NCBI GenBank assembly: GCA_017694885.1
Contig: JADIMH010000030.1
Coordinates: 1 to 46,483, forward strand
From: Candidatus Cryptobacteroides faecipullorum
Lineage (GTDB): Bacteria > Bacteroidota > Bacteroidia > Bacteroidales > UBA932
Direction of reading: 5' to 3'
DNA: 46,483 nucleotides
The notes beneath the pieces are model-generated. The model worked only from the letters and a program-made list of their open reading frames with translations, was not told the origin of the DNA and did no database searches. How positions within the stretch are numbered: position 1 is the first letter of the stretch; the number at the start of each line of letters is the position of its first letter. Below, in pieces: positions 1 to 8,264 of this stretch. The position numbers and the translations under genes were made by a program.

Positions 1-101
1 TTCACCCGGCTTCCGACAAGCTCATCCTTGAAACAGGACACTAACGCAAAAGACATTGCTGTCAGCAGTCCTATGTTCTGAAACAGTCTGTATCTTTTCA
101 T
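1..101 (-). CDS. Lipoprotein N-terminus, cut by window edge
   Basis: The reverse strand encodes an ATG followed by 33 codons that run off the left edge. The start reads MKRYRLFQNIGLLTAMSF and continues to a lipobox LVSC, followed by FKDEL. This is a classic Bacteroidetes lipoprotein signal, and an AGAGGAG Shine-Dalgarno-like stretch lies about 8 nt upstream of the ATG. It is the gene downstream of the fimbrillin in the same direction, so it is probably another fimbrial subunit, tip or anchor protein. Too little is visible to name a family. Confidence 0.7.
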   Translation of the reverse strand, partial: MKRYRLFQNIGLLTAMSFALVSCFKDELVGSRV

Positions 102-212
102 ATTGGCTCCTCTGATATAAATGGAACTGTCGGATTCTTCTGCGGCCAGTCCGGTTTTTATGAATGGCCGTGGAGAAAGCGGGACAGTTTCCTGGTTATT
201 GTCTATTGGCAA

Positions 213-241
213 CCGGGAGGGGAACATCCAACCCCGCCCGG
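213..241 (-). promoter_or_regulatory. Intercistronic GC hairpin after fimbrillin gene
   Basis: In the leftward transcript CCGGGCGGGG can pair with CCCCTCCCGG around a 9-nt loop (9 pairs and one mismatch). No U-run follows, so it is not a canonical terminator. It sits in the 222-bp gap between the fimbrillin stop and the next lipoprotein. A structure there could protect the upstream subunit mRNA or attenuate the downstream gene; that role is inference. Nothing else is visible in the gap. Confidence 0.45.
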
Positions 242-323
242 CCGGTTAAAACTCCATAAACGGAGACTTGTTGTCGTTAATTACGGAATCATTGTTGCTC
301 CCTGCTCCTCATCTGCAGCAGAG

Positions 324-1547
324 TTATAGAACATCCATATCGATGTTCTGAGCAGGAACTTCTACGAAATCATCAACAGTTACTTCAAATGTAATAGGGA
401 TGAGCACTGGATCTGGCTTATCTGGATCTTCTGGATCTGGATCATCTGGATCATATCCGCCGCCTTCACCGAAGATGAAAGTATAGATGTACTTCTTGCC
501 CTGCTCCCAGTTGATAGCTACAGGAATTGCTGCCTGCTCGTGTGCGTCTGTAGTTCCCCAAAGAGGAGTGTCTTCTTCTTCATCAAACACATCTCCTGCA
601 ACATTATAGATTGCGCAGTTGACAAGGAAATATGAACCGTTAGAAGCGTTTCCTGCAAGTCCTGGAGCTGGCGTTGTCACAGGATCCCATGGGGTTGATG
701 TCTGAGGGAGGAGCAGAAGAGCGTTCTTGTTGAATTCATCTTTGACAGTATTGTCTCCCATGACATTTGCAGTCAGATCCACGACTGTATTTGTCCCTTC
801 CACTTTAACGGTTTCGAAATCCACCGGATATACAGTAGAACCTGAAGTCAGGGCATTCCATTTACCCCAGCTGCCATCTTCGTAATTAATTGTATAGTCA
901 AAACTACCATCATGGTCAGTATCTTCCATATTGTTGTCTGTATTAGCAGTCGGGAAAGCAAAGGTGTTTGTGTTGCCGACATTCACGATGCTTACACCAG
1001 AAACCTCGACATAGAGGTTAGGGTTGGTGTTCTTTGCCTGGAACACGATCTGAGAAAGAGCGTGACGGAAATTAAGAGTGACGGCTTCAGTATTTTCTGC
1101 AGTCTCTCCTCTCTTCTGTTCCATTTTTACTGCATAAAGAAGATCATTTTGTTTTGTGACATCTGTAGATACCGTGTAATCAACGATAGAAGCAGGCGAT
1201 GTTTCTGCTGCCGGATTCCAGTCGATGTTACCATTTACGACAGCATAGAAATCCACTGCAGATTCATTAGGCCAGAAACGTGTTCCACTCTCATTGACCC
1301 AGGTGTTGCCGTCTGTTGAAGTGATTTTGTCCCCGTCGATGTAAGTCTTTCCATCGCTCTCGGCAAACACCGTGAACTCTGACGGCTTGTTGTTGTTGCA
1401 GTAGATGTTAGTAGCCTTTGTGGCATTGTTCGCCACAACGCTGAACTGGATCTCGTTGCCGTCCTGGTTGACCTCGACGTCCTCGTTTTTTGAGCAGGAG
1501 GCTGCAATCAGGAGCAGTCCTGCCGTTCCAAATAAAAATTTCTTCAT
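324..1547 (-). CDS. Fimbrillin family (Mfa-like) lipoprotein
   Basis: A 407-aa exported lipoprotein: MKKFLFGTAGLLLIAASC gives a signal peptide with an acceptable lipobox, and the residues after the Cys are acidic (SKNED), as in many surface-displayed Bacteroidales lipoproteins. The body carries features of the fimbrillin/Mfa-like family, including FWPNESAVDFYAVV and NFRHALSQIVFQAK, a hallmark region of these proteins. The C-terminus has a Pro/Asp linker (DPDDPDPEDPDKPDP) before a final beta-rich segment. In the family, lipidated pilins lose the N-terminal segment by protease cleavage and polymerise by strand exchange. It follows the DUF3575 and DUF5119 genes in one direction, the usual layout of a Bacteroidales fimbrial operon. 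The family assignment is solid; whether this is the major stalk or an accessory pilin is not clear. Confidence 0.85.
   Translation of the reverse strand: MKKFLFGTAGLLLIAASCSKNEDVEVNQDGNEIQFSVVANNATKATNIYCNNNKPSEFTVFAESDGKTYIDGDKITSTDGNTWVNESGTRFWPNESAVDFYAVVNGNIDWNPAAETSPASIVDYTVSTDVTKQNDLLYAVKMEQKRGETAENTEAVTLNFRHALSQIVFQAKNTNPNLYVEVSGVSIVNVGNTNTFAFPTANTDNNMEDTDHDGSFDYTINYEDGSWGKWNALTSGSTVYPVDFETVKVEGTNTVVDLTANVMGDNTVKDEFNKNALLLLPQTSTPWDPVTTPAPGLAGNASNGSYFLVNCAIYNVAGDVFDEEEDTPLWGTTDAHEQAAIPVAINWEQGKKYIYTFIFGEGGGYDPDDPDPEDPDKPDPVLIPITFEVTVDDFVEVPAQNIDMDVL
407..455 (-). repeat. Short tandem repeat in fimbrillin linker
   Basis: Several direct copies of TCTGGATC (plus-strand reading), in 6-9 nt steps, encode the Asp/Pro linker of the fimbrillin gene. 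Units are mostly multiples of three, so gain or loss would lengthen or shorten the linker without breaking the frame. Confidence 0.55.
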
Positions 1548-1580
1548 AATTAAATTTAATTAAAAGGTTGTTTATGATAT

Positions 1581-2594
1581 TTATAATATTATGTCGCTTT
1601 CCACTACTTCCCAGTCATCCACCGACGGATCGAATCCGCTTCCGTTCTCCATCGGTTCCGGAAGGTCGAGACCGTCGATGATTATATGCACGTGACGGAA
1701 ATCAGGAGCCTCATGGACCTGGGAGGTGACATCGAGATAGTTTCCGTCCTTGAAGCAGAATTTCTCTCCGTTGTCCATCACGACATAGAAAGCCATGCGG
1801 TGCGGGTCGGGGTTGTCGAGGTGATGTCCGAAAGTGTAGAACATCCCCGTTATCTTCGATACTCCGTCAGAGGCACCGGAGAAAGGCAGAGTAACGCATT
1901 CCTTTCCGATTTCCTCGCTGGAGAACTCCAAAGTTCCGGACATGCTGGAAATGCTGCCGCAGACCTGGGAAAGATGCTTCAGGTTCCTGACGTTGCGCAC
2001 CTCATATGTATAGGTACATACAAGTTCATGAGGATACAGCCAGATGACATGGTCCTCGACTTCGACATACCGGTCTTCCTGCTGCCCGTCATCCGTAAAG
2101 GCCGAATGGATGTACCTTACTCCGGTATCCTTGACCTCGACCTCAAAAGAACTGCACCCCCACATCATGTCAGGGCATATGACCACGCGCTCGTCTTCGG
2201 TCCCTTCTGCACGGGGAGCGTAGGTGGCCGCATTGCCGTATATAGGTTCGAGGACGCTTCCTTCACGGGTATAGACGCCGTGGGAGCCGAAGTCGTCGGT
2301 ATTGTAGAATTCTACGATTTCAGTGTCGTTGTTATAGCAGAGGACTCGGTACTTCCCCACCCTGAGCCTGACTTCGCCGCCTTTTGTCCCTTTGAAATCG
2401 AAGCGCTGGCCTCGGCCTCCTTCCAAAGGATAGAAGTACACGCACATTCCGGCAGGATCGGCTTCAGGAGCGTCTTTCCAGTCGAATTCGACCCTGAGGG
2501 TAGCCAGATGCGGATGCACGAGACACAACTCCTTGTGTACGCAGGAGGTGCAAAGAGCGATTATCGCTGACAGATACAATAGCCGTTTCATCAT
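1581..2594 (-). CDS. DUF5119-type fimbrial-locus lipoprotein
   Basis: A 337-aa protein with signal peptide and lipobox (MMKRLLYLSAIIALCTSC). The segment after the Cys (VHKELCLVHPH, then VEFDWKDAPEADPAGMCVYF and YPLEGG) is typical of DUF5119 proteins, which accompany Mfa/FimA-type fimbrillin genes in Bacteroidales. The start overlaps the stop of the upstream DUF3575 gene by 4 bp (ATGA), so the two are probably translationally coupled. A second ATG one codon later is equally possible. The family is thought to be a minor or anchoring fimbrial component, but its biochemical role is not established. Confidence 0.75.
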   Translation of the reverse strand: MMKRLLYLSAIIALCTSCVHKELCLVHPHLATLRVEFDWKDAPEADPAGMCVYFYPLEGGRGQRFDFKGTKGGEVRLRVGKYRVLCYNNDTEIVEFYNTDDFGSHGVYTREGSVLEPIYGNAATYAPRAEGTEDERVVICPDMMWGCSSFEVEVKDTGVRYIHSAFTDDGQQEDRYVEVEDHVIWLYPHELVCTYTYEVRNVRNLKHLSQVCGSISSMSGTLEFSSEEIGKECVTLPFSGASDGVSKITGMFYTFGHHLDNPDPHRMAFYVVMDNGEKFCFKDGNYLDVTSQVHEAPDFRHVHIIIDGLDLPEPMENGSGFDPSVDDWEVVESDIIL

Positions 2595-3877
2595 CTTCTG
2601 CCTCCTTTGTCTTTGTTATAGTTTCCGCGTCCTATCAGCCAGACGAGCGATACTTCGAGTCTGGTCGGGCCGATGTAACGGCGTTTCTTCGTCACCTGCC
2701 ATACATAGCACTGGTCCATCGGGATGTATTCGTAGTACTTTCCGCCCAGATAGCCGATTCCGGCAGTAAAATCGAGATTGAGCCTTTCGGCTACAGGAAG
2801 AGAATAACCGTATTCGATACCGGCATTAATGCTCGCAAGGTCGAATATGTCGCCGCCCGGCTTTCCGCCCAGATAGCCGCGTCCGCCGGTTTCGAAGTCA
2901 TAGGTAAGAGCCTGCCCGTAGATGCCTACATGATGGCCGGTCAAAGGCTTTTCCTGGGCTTTGCGCCCGAACCATTTCCTGAGAGTAAGTCCCCCGCCGT
3001 AGGTCCTCCAGTACCAGTGGATCCTGTCCTTGTTCCACCATGCGTACATCCAGTCGCCGGCTATGCTCCAGTTCTTGCCCAGATAGAATTCCACTCCGAC
3101 ATTCGGCACCAGCAGGGCATCGTACAGGAGGTTTGTCTTTACTCCCATATAGAAAGGTTTCTTCGGGACATACGGAACGATCGGAAGAGGCGAGAGCCTG
3201 ATTTCCGGAGCGGCAGGAAGAGGAACCGGAACCGCCGCTACAGGAGGCAGCTTTATCGGATTCCATATTTTCTTATAATAAAGGTGAAGGCTGGATGCAC
3301 GGAGCTCCGGAAAGAGGTTCTGGTACATATACCTGTAAGGAGCGCCGCCTTTGAATCTCGAGAGACGTCCGACATTGTTGTCTTCGACTTTCTCGCCTCC
3401 TACGGAGCGGGATGCGATATCCCGCAGATATTCGAGCGTCTCCTCGCGGTACGGCACGGCCGGGTCGTTTTCGACCAGTTTTACCAGGCCCCACCAGTCA
3501 CGGCCGATGAAAGTGAATGTCGTAAGTGAATCCGGGAGTTCTCCATAACGGGAAAGGTACTTGAAGAGTACGTTCGCACGTTTTTCGGAAAGACGTTTGT
3601 TAAGAGGGATGGATCCCTCGGGAGAAGCTCCTCCGATGACGCTGATCTTCTGCAGCACATATACAGAATCAGCGTATCCTGCCTCAAGGCTGTCTGCAAT
3701 TCTGGCAAGGGCTTCCTGATTTTCCCTTATGGACATTTCCAGAAGGGAATAGCCTTGCCGGAAGTAAATTTTTACGGAGTCCTTTACTTCCTTGGCTGAT
3801 AGGCAATTATACCCCCCCCCACACAGGGTCAGCACTGAAACAAGAATAATTGGTATTATTCTACTAAACTTGCACAT
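2591..3877 (-). CDS. DUF3575 outer-membrane protein, OmpA-like N-part
   Basis: About 428 aa from the ATG at 3877. The open frame extends upstream to 4051, but the upstream residues are basic and un-signal-like, whereas the internal start gives a signal peptide (MCKFSRIIPIILVSVLTLC, cleavage near CLSA). The first domain (VKIYFRQGYSLLEMS, then ISVIGGASPEGS and LNKRLSEKRANVL) resembles the peptidoglycan-associating OmpA fold. A proline-rich linker follows, then DUF3575 (KTNLLYDALLVPNVGVEFYL, repeated aromatic beta strands), probably a small beta-barrel. In fimbrial operons DUF3575 proteins are the first gene, consistent with an anchoring or assembly role. A G9 tract lies in codons 20-22 from this start and could switch the gene off by slippage. 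Confidence 0.8.
   Translation of the reverse strand: MCKFSRIIPIILVSVLTLCGGGYNCLSAKEVKDSVKIYFRQGYSLLEMSIRENQEALARIADSLEAGYADSVYVLQKISVIGGASPEGSIPLNKRLSEKRANVLFKYLSRYGELPDSLTTFTFIGRDWWGLVKLVENDPAVPYREETLEYLRDIASRSVGGEKVEDNNVGRLSRFKGGAPYRYMYQNLFPELRASSLHLYYKKIWNPIKLPPVAAVPVPLPAAPEIRLSPLPIVPYVPKKPFYMGVKTNLLYDALLVPNVGVEFYLGKNWSIAGDWMYAWWNKDRIHWYWRTYGGGLTLRKWFGRKAQEKPLTGHHVGIYGQALTYDFETGGRGYLGGKPGGDIFDLASINAGIEYGYSLPVAERLNLDFTAGIGYLGGKYYEYIPMDQCYVWQVTKKRRYIGPTRLEVSLVWLIGRGNYNKDKGGRR
3812..3820 (-). repeat. G9 homopolymer tract inside DUF3575 gene
   Basis: Nine consecutive C on the plus strand (G on the coding strand) encode Gly-Gly-Gly at codons 20-22 of the DUF3575 protein, near the end of its signal peptide. 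In this length (9) the frame is open. One unit gained or lost would shift the frame before the mature protein. Confidence 0.8.
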
Positions 3878-4123
3878 ACACACATTATTCCCTGAACAGG
3901 GACTGATTTTACAGTTGCAAAAATAAGAAATTAATTCATAACATTTTAACCTTTTCATATATTTTTTACACCGAATCCGACGAATACGCATTACACGCGT
4001 TTGCAACGGCTTTTTTTGCATAAAAAAAATCATTTGAAAATAATTTTTCAATTATTATTTCGTTTCGAAAATTAATTCTATATTTGCATTTCGTAATGAA
4101 ACCATTATCCCTTTAATTTCAAA
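3878..4123. promoter_or_regulatory. Divergent promoter region, fimbriae / glpABC
   Basis: This 246-bp gap separates the leftward fimbrial operon from rightward glpA. For glpA a perfect Bacteroidetes -7 box TATATTTG lies at 4079-4086, about 38 nt before the start codon; the -33 box is weak. For the fimbrial operon a TATTTTTG box (minus strand) lies at 3918-3925, about 40 nt upstream of the chosen start at 3877, also without a clear -33. The region is strongly AT-rich. The -7 consensus TAnnTTTG is established for Bacteroidetes primary sigma factors; the assignments here are by eye. Confidence 0.5.
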
Positions 4124-5743
4124 ATGAGCCAGAACGGTAAAATCAATCGCAACGAATTCGATGTCATAATCATCGGAGGCGGAATAACCGGCGCCGGCAC
4201 AGCCAGAGACTGTGCACTCAGAGGGCTGAAGGTGCTGCTGATCGAGCGGCACGACATCGCTACCGGAGCCACAGGAAGGAACCACGGACTGCTGCACAGC
4301 GGCGCCAGATACGCCGTAACGGATCAGGAGTCAGCGCGAGAGTGTATCAAGGAAAACATGATTCTGAGAAAGATAGCCCGCCACTGCGTCGAAGAGACCG
4401 ACGGTTTTTTCATCACATTGCCAGAGGATGACCTGGACTACCAGAAAAAGTTCGCCGATGCATGCAACAGTGCGGGAATCAAAGCCGAAATCATCGATCC
4501 GAAAGAGGCCATAAGGCTGGAACCTTCCGTGAACCCGTCCATCATAGGCGCCGTCCGCGTACCTGACGGTTCAGTCGATCCGTTCAGGCTCACGACGGCA
4601 AATATCACGGATGCCAAGCTCCACGGAGCAAAGGTCATGGTATATACCGAGCTGGTATCCTTCATAAAGGAAGGCGACACTGTCAAGGGAGTAAAAGTCC
4701 ACAACCATATCACAGGAGAAGATCTGGAGTTTTATGCGCCGGTAACAGTCAACGCCGGAGGCATATGGGGCCATGCGATCGCGGAAAAGGCCGGTACTAC
4801 CATCAACATGTTCCCGGCAAAGGGGGCGCTTCTGATATTCGGGCACAGGGTGAACAACATCGTGCTCAACAGATGCCGCAAGCCGGCGAATGCCGATATC
4901 CTCGTTCCGGGAGATACGGTCTGCGTGATCGGCACTACTTCGAGCCGCGTGCCGTTCGATGAGGTGGACGACATGAGGGTAACCCCTGATGAAGTGGACC
5001 TGCTGCTTGCTGAAGGAGCAAAACTGGCGCCTGCCCTTGCATCGACACGCATTCTTCGGGCATACGCGGGCGTTCGTCCGCTGGTGTCGGCCGACAATGA
5101 CCCTTCGGGCAGAAACATCAGCCGCGGAATCGTCCTTCTGGATCATGAAACAAGGGACGGCATAAAGGGATTCATAAGCATAACAGGCGGCAAGCTGATG
5201 ACATACAGGCTTATGGCCGAATGGGCAGCCGATGCGGTATGCAAAAAGCTGGGTTCAGACAAAAAATGCCAGACGATGGACATTCCTCTTCCAGGCTCGA
5301 AAAGCGAAGGGATCGAGGAAATATCACGCAAAATATGGGCTCATCCCACCACTTCCCAGAAAGCCTCTGCAGGAAGGCATGGAGACCTTATCGGCAAGGT
5401 GCCGTCCGAAAATGAGTTCGATACTTCATTGGTGTGCGAGTGCGAGGAAGTCAGCACAGGGGAAGTCAGATATGCAATAGATGAACTGGACGTCCACAAT
5501 CTGGTGGACCTCAGGCGAAGGACAAGAGTGGGAATGGGTACATGCCAGGGCGAGTTGTGCGCATGCAGGGCGGCAGGGCTGCTGGCCCAGGCAAGGAATT
5601 GCGCCGAAGGCGAGAGGAATGACCTGAAACGTTTCCTCAACGAGAGATGGAAAGGAATCTATCCGGTAGGTTGGGGCGATGCGCTCAGGGAAAGCGAGTA
5701 TTCACAGTGGGTATATTCAGGCGTCTGCGGACTGGAAAAATAA
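4124..5743 (+). CDS. glpA: Anaerobic glycerol-3-phosphate dehydrogenase subunit A
   Basis: A 539-aa FAD enzyme oxidising sn-glycerol-3-phosphate to dihydroxyacetone phosphate and feeding electrons to the quinone pool with GlpB and GlpC. The N-terminus shows the dinucleotide-binding motif VIIIGGGITGAGTARDCALR, then an ERHDIATGATGRNHGLLHSG segment characteristic of GlpA/GlpD. The C-terminal Cys-rich region (VCECEEV, then GTCQGELCACRAAGLL) is the BFD-like [2Fe-2S] domain that distinguishes GlpA from aerobic GlpD. Length is close to the E. coli protein (542 aa). It starts a three-gene operon, 9 nt ahead of glpB. Confidence 0.95.
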   Translation: MSQNGKINRNEFDVIIIGGGITGAGTARDCALRGLKVLLIERHDIATGATGRNHGLLHSGARYAVTDQESARECIKENMILRKIARHCVEETDGFFITLPEDDLDYQKKFADACNSAGIKAEIIDPKEAIRLEPSVNPSIIGAVRVPDGSVDPFRLTTANITDAKLHGAKVMVYTELVSFIKEGDTVKGVKVHNHITGEDLEFYAPVTVNAGGIWGHAIAEKAGTTINMFPAKGALLIFGHRVNNIVLNRCRKPANADILVPGDTVCVIGTTSSRVPFDEVDDMRVTPDEVDLLLAEGAKLAPALASTRILRAYAGVRPLVSADNDPSGRNISRGIVLLDHETRDGIKGFISITGGKLMTYRLMAEWAADAVCKKLGSDKKCQTMDIPLPGSKSEGIEEISRKIWAHPTTSQKASAGRHGDLIGKVPSENEFDTSLVCECEEVSTGEVRYAIDELDVHNLVDLRRRTRVGMGTCQGELCACRAAGLLAQARNCAEGERNDLKRFLNERWKGIYPVGWGDALRESEYSQWVYSGVCGLEK

Positions 5744-5752
5744 AGATCGGCT

Positions 5753-7003
5753 ATGAAATTCGATACAGTTATAATAGGTGGAGGGCTATCTGGTCTGGTA
5801 TGCGGACTGAGGCTCCAGAAAGGTGGGAAAAAATGCGCCATTGTCTCTTCGGGACAGAGCGCAATGCATTTCTCTTCGGGATATTTCGACTTCCTCGACA
5901 GGACTCCGGACGGGAAAGATGTGAGCGTGCCGCTCGATGCTGTGGACCTGCTCGATAAGGAGCACCCTTACAGCAAAATCGGCAAGGCGAGGCTTACGGC
6001 TTATGCAGAGGAGATCAAGGGGTTCTTCAAAGGATGCGGCATCATCCTGAACGGAAATCCGCTCAGGAACGGGTACAGGATCACCCCAATGGGAAATTTA
6101 AAGCGGACATGGCTGGGACTGGATGATTTCCAGGTACTGGAAACAGAAGGCTACCCGTGGAAAAAGGTACTGATAGCAAACATCGAAGGGTTCCTGGATT
6201 TCAATACGGCCTTCATTGCCCAGTCGCTTGAAGCCAAAGGGATAGAGTGCAGGACTTCAGTCCTGAAGATAGAGGAAACGGAGAGGCTTCGCAGGAATCC
6301 GAGCGAAATGAGAGCGACCAACATAGCCAGAGTGCTCGAACACGGGAGCGTGGAAGAAAAAGCGGTAAAACAGATAGGAAACCTGCTGCAGGATGAAGAT
6401 GCAGTGATACTTCCGGCCGTGTTCGGCCTGAAGAAAGCCGGAATGAAGGAGGCGATAGAGAAGGCTTTGGGCAGGGAGGTGATTTTCGTAGCCACCATGC
6501 CGCCTTCCGTTCCCGGCATCCGAACCCAGATGAGACTCAGGTCCGAATTCGAAGCGGCCGGAGGAGTTTTCCTTCAGGGAGATACGGCATGCGCTCCGCT
6601 GATGAATGGACAAAAAGTCGCGAGCATCGGGACTGTGAACTTCGGCGACATAAGGTTAGAGGCAGACAGTTTCGTGCTGGCTGCCGGGAACTTTTTCAGC
6701 AAAGGGCTTACGGCCACTCCGGAATGCATACATGAGAATGTGTTCGGACTCGACACAGATGCATCCGCAGCCCGTTCAGACTGGTATGACACCGATTTTT
6801 TCAACAGACAGAACTATATATCATACGGAGTGAAGACAGACCGGAAATTCCGATGCATGAAAGACGGGAATACTCTCGTGAATCTGTATGCCACGGGGTC
6901 GATACTCGGCGGAAGCAATGCCCTGTATGAGGGATGCGGCGCAGGCACTGCCATTTTCAGCGCTTTCAGCGTAGCCGATACGATACTTTCAGAGAATGCC
7001 TGA
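5753..7003 (+). CDS. glpB: Anaerobic glycerol-3-phosphate dehydrogenase subunit B
   Basis: A 416-aa flavoprotein subunit. It opens with a Rossmann FAD motif (FDTVIIGGGLSGLVCGLRL), followed by SSGQSAMHFSSGYFDFL, a conserved signature of GlpB, and ends in a typical GlpB C-terminus (ATGSILGGSNALYEGCGAG). Length matches E. coli GlpB (419 aa). GlpB bridges the GlpA catalytic subunit to the iron-sulfur GlpC subunit at the inner membrane. It lies 9 nt after glpA and 32 nt before glpC. Confidence 0.94.
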   Translation: MKFDTVIIGGGLSGLVCGLRLQKGGKKCAIVSSGQSAMHFSSGYFDFLDRTPDGKDVSVPLDAVDLLDKEHPYSKIGKARLTAYAEEIKGFFKGCGIILNGNPLRNGYRITPMGNLKRTWLGLDDFQVLETEGYPWKKVLIANIEGFLDFNTAFIAQSLEAKGIECRTSVLKIEETERLRRNPSEMRATNIARVLEHGSVEEKAVKQIGNLLQDEDAVILPAVFGLKKAGMKEAIEKALGREVIFVATMPPSVPGIRTQMRLRSEFEAAGGVFLQGDTACAPLMNGQKVASIGTVNFGDIRLEADSFVLAAGNFFSKGLTATPECIHENVFGLDTDASAARSDWYDTDFFNRQNYISYGVKTDRKFRCMKDGNTLVNLYATGSILGGSNALYEGCGAGTAIFSAFSVADTILSENA

Positions 7004-7035
7004 GATCCGTGAACAATAAAATTTTTCTGAACGCT

Positions 7036-8256
7036 ATGGAAATACAAGAATACAATATCAGCGAGAACAATTTCGAGCAGTGCATCAAATGTACGGTATG
7101 TACGGTATATTGCCCTGTCGTTCCTGTTAACCCGGATTATCCGGGTCCGAAACAGGCCGGTCCCGACGGGGAAAGGCTCAGGCTGAAAAAGGGGATATTT
7201 TTCGATGAGACACTGAAGTATTGCCTCAACTGCAAGCGGTGTGAAGTGGCGTGCCCGTCCGGTGTTAAGATAGCGGACATCATTCAGGCAGCCAAAATCA
7301 AATACGGGAAGAAGAAGCCGAAACTCAGGGACATGATGCTTGCCGGCACCGACTTTATGGGCGGAATCGCCACGAAGATGGCACCGGTAGTCAACACTAC
7401 GCTGAAAATCAAGCCTGTCAAGCAGATAATGGACGGAGTGCTGAAAATAGACCATCGGAGGACATTCCCGAAATACGCATCGCAGACATTCGAAAGCTGG
7501 TTCAGGAAGAATGCTGCACAGGCGCAGGAGAAGTTCGACAGACATGTGGCATACTTCCACGGATGCTATGCCAACTACAATTATCCACAGCTCGGGAAAG
7601 ACCTGGTGAAGGTCATGAATGCACTCGGCTACGGGGTGCGTCTGCTGGACGGAGAGAAATGCTGCGGGGTGGCCCTGATTTCGAACGGAATGATAGAGCA
7701 GGCGACAAGGAATGCAAGAAAGAACATAAGCATAATATCGGATGCGCTCGCTTCATGCGAGGCTGTCGTGGGAACGTCTTCTTCATGCTCGTTTACCATC
7801 CGTGACGAATATCCGCATCTGCTCGGCGTGGACAACGGTACCGTGAGGGACAGGGTAGAACTGGCCGTAAAATTCATCTACAGACTTATAGACAGCGGAA
7901 AGGCAAATCTGAAATTCAGGAAAGACTTCAAGGCCAGGATTGCGTACCATGTCCCTTGCCATATGGAAAAACTCGGTTGGGGGATATTCTCCGCAGAGTT
8001 AGTGAAAATGATTCCTGGAGTCGAATTTACCTTACTTGATTCCAACTGCTGCGGGATCGCCGGAACATATGGATTCAAGAAAGAGAATTACGAAGTGTCA
8101 CAGGCAATCGGAAAACCGCTGTTCGATCAGATAAAGGCCATCGATCCGGACTATGTGGCCTGCGACTGCGAGACCTGCAAGTGGCAGATCGAGATGTCTA
8201 CCGGATACAAGGTGATGAACCCGATATCCATACTTGCCGCCGCTCTCGAAGACTGA
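7036..8256 (+). CDS. glpC: Anaerobic glycerol-3-phosphate dehydrogenase subunit C
   Basis: 406 aa from the ATG at 7036; the longer open frame from 6934 overlaps glpB and encodes an unrelated Arg-rich stretch, so the later start is chosen. Two ferredoxin-type Cys clusters are present (CIKCTVCTVYCP and CLNCKRCEVACPSG), followed by two CCG domains (GEKCCGVALISNG and SNCCGIAGTYGF) as in heterodisulfide reductase D-like proteins. GlpC is the membrane-associated iron-sulfur subunit that passes electrons to menaquinone. Its 3' end converges on the next operon with 8 nt between stop codons. Confidence 0.94.
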   Translation: MEIQEYNISENNFEQCIKCTVCTVYCPVVPVNPDYPGPKQAGPDGERLRLKKGIFFDETLKYCLNCKRCEVACPSGVKIADIIQAAKIKYGKKKPKLRDMMLAGTDFMGGIATKMAPVVNTTLKIKPVKQIMDGVLKIDHRRTFPKYASQTFESWFRKNAAQAQEKFDRHVAYFHGCYANYNYPQLGKDLVKVMNALGYGVRLLDGEKCCGVALISNGMIEQATRNARKNISIISDALASCEAVVGTSSSCSFTIRDEYPHLLGVDNGTVRDRVELAVKFIYRLIDSGKANLKFRKDFKARIAYHVPCHMEKLGWGIFSAELVKMIPGVEFTLLDSNCCGIAGTYGFKKENYEVSQAIGKPLFDQIKAIDPDYVACDCETCKWQIEMSTGYKVMNPISILAAALED

Positions 8257-8260
8257 GAGC
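8242..8260. terminator. Hairpin at convergent glpC / lipoprotein junction
   Basis: GCTCTC (8242-8247) pairs with GAGAGC (8255-8260) around a 7-nt loop, with further partial pairing outside. It overlaps the glpC stop codon and sits between two converging operons, a place where a bidirectional terminator is expected. There is no obvious T-run, so strength is uncertain. Confidence 0.35.
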
Positions 8261-8264
8261 GCGG

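Noticed and set aside
4055..4297. Reverse open frame overlapping the start of glpA
   Set aside because: Shadow of glpA with no family features.
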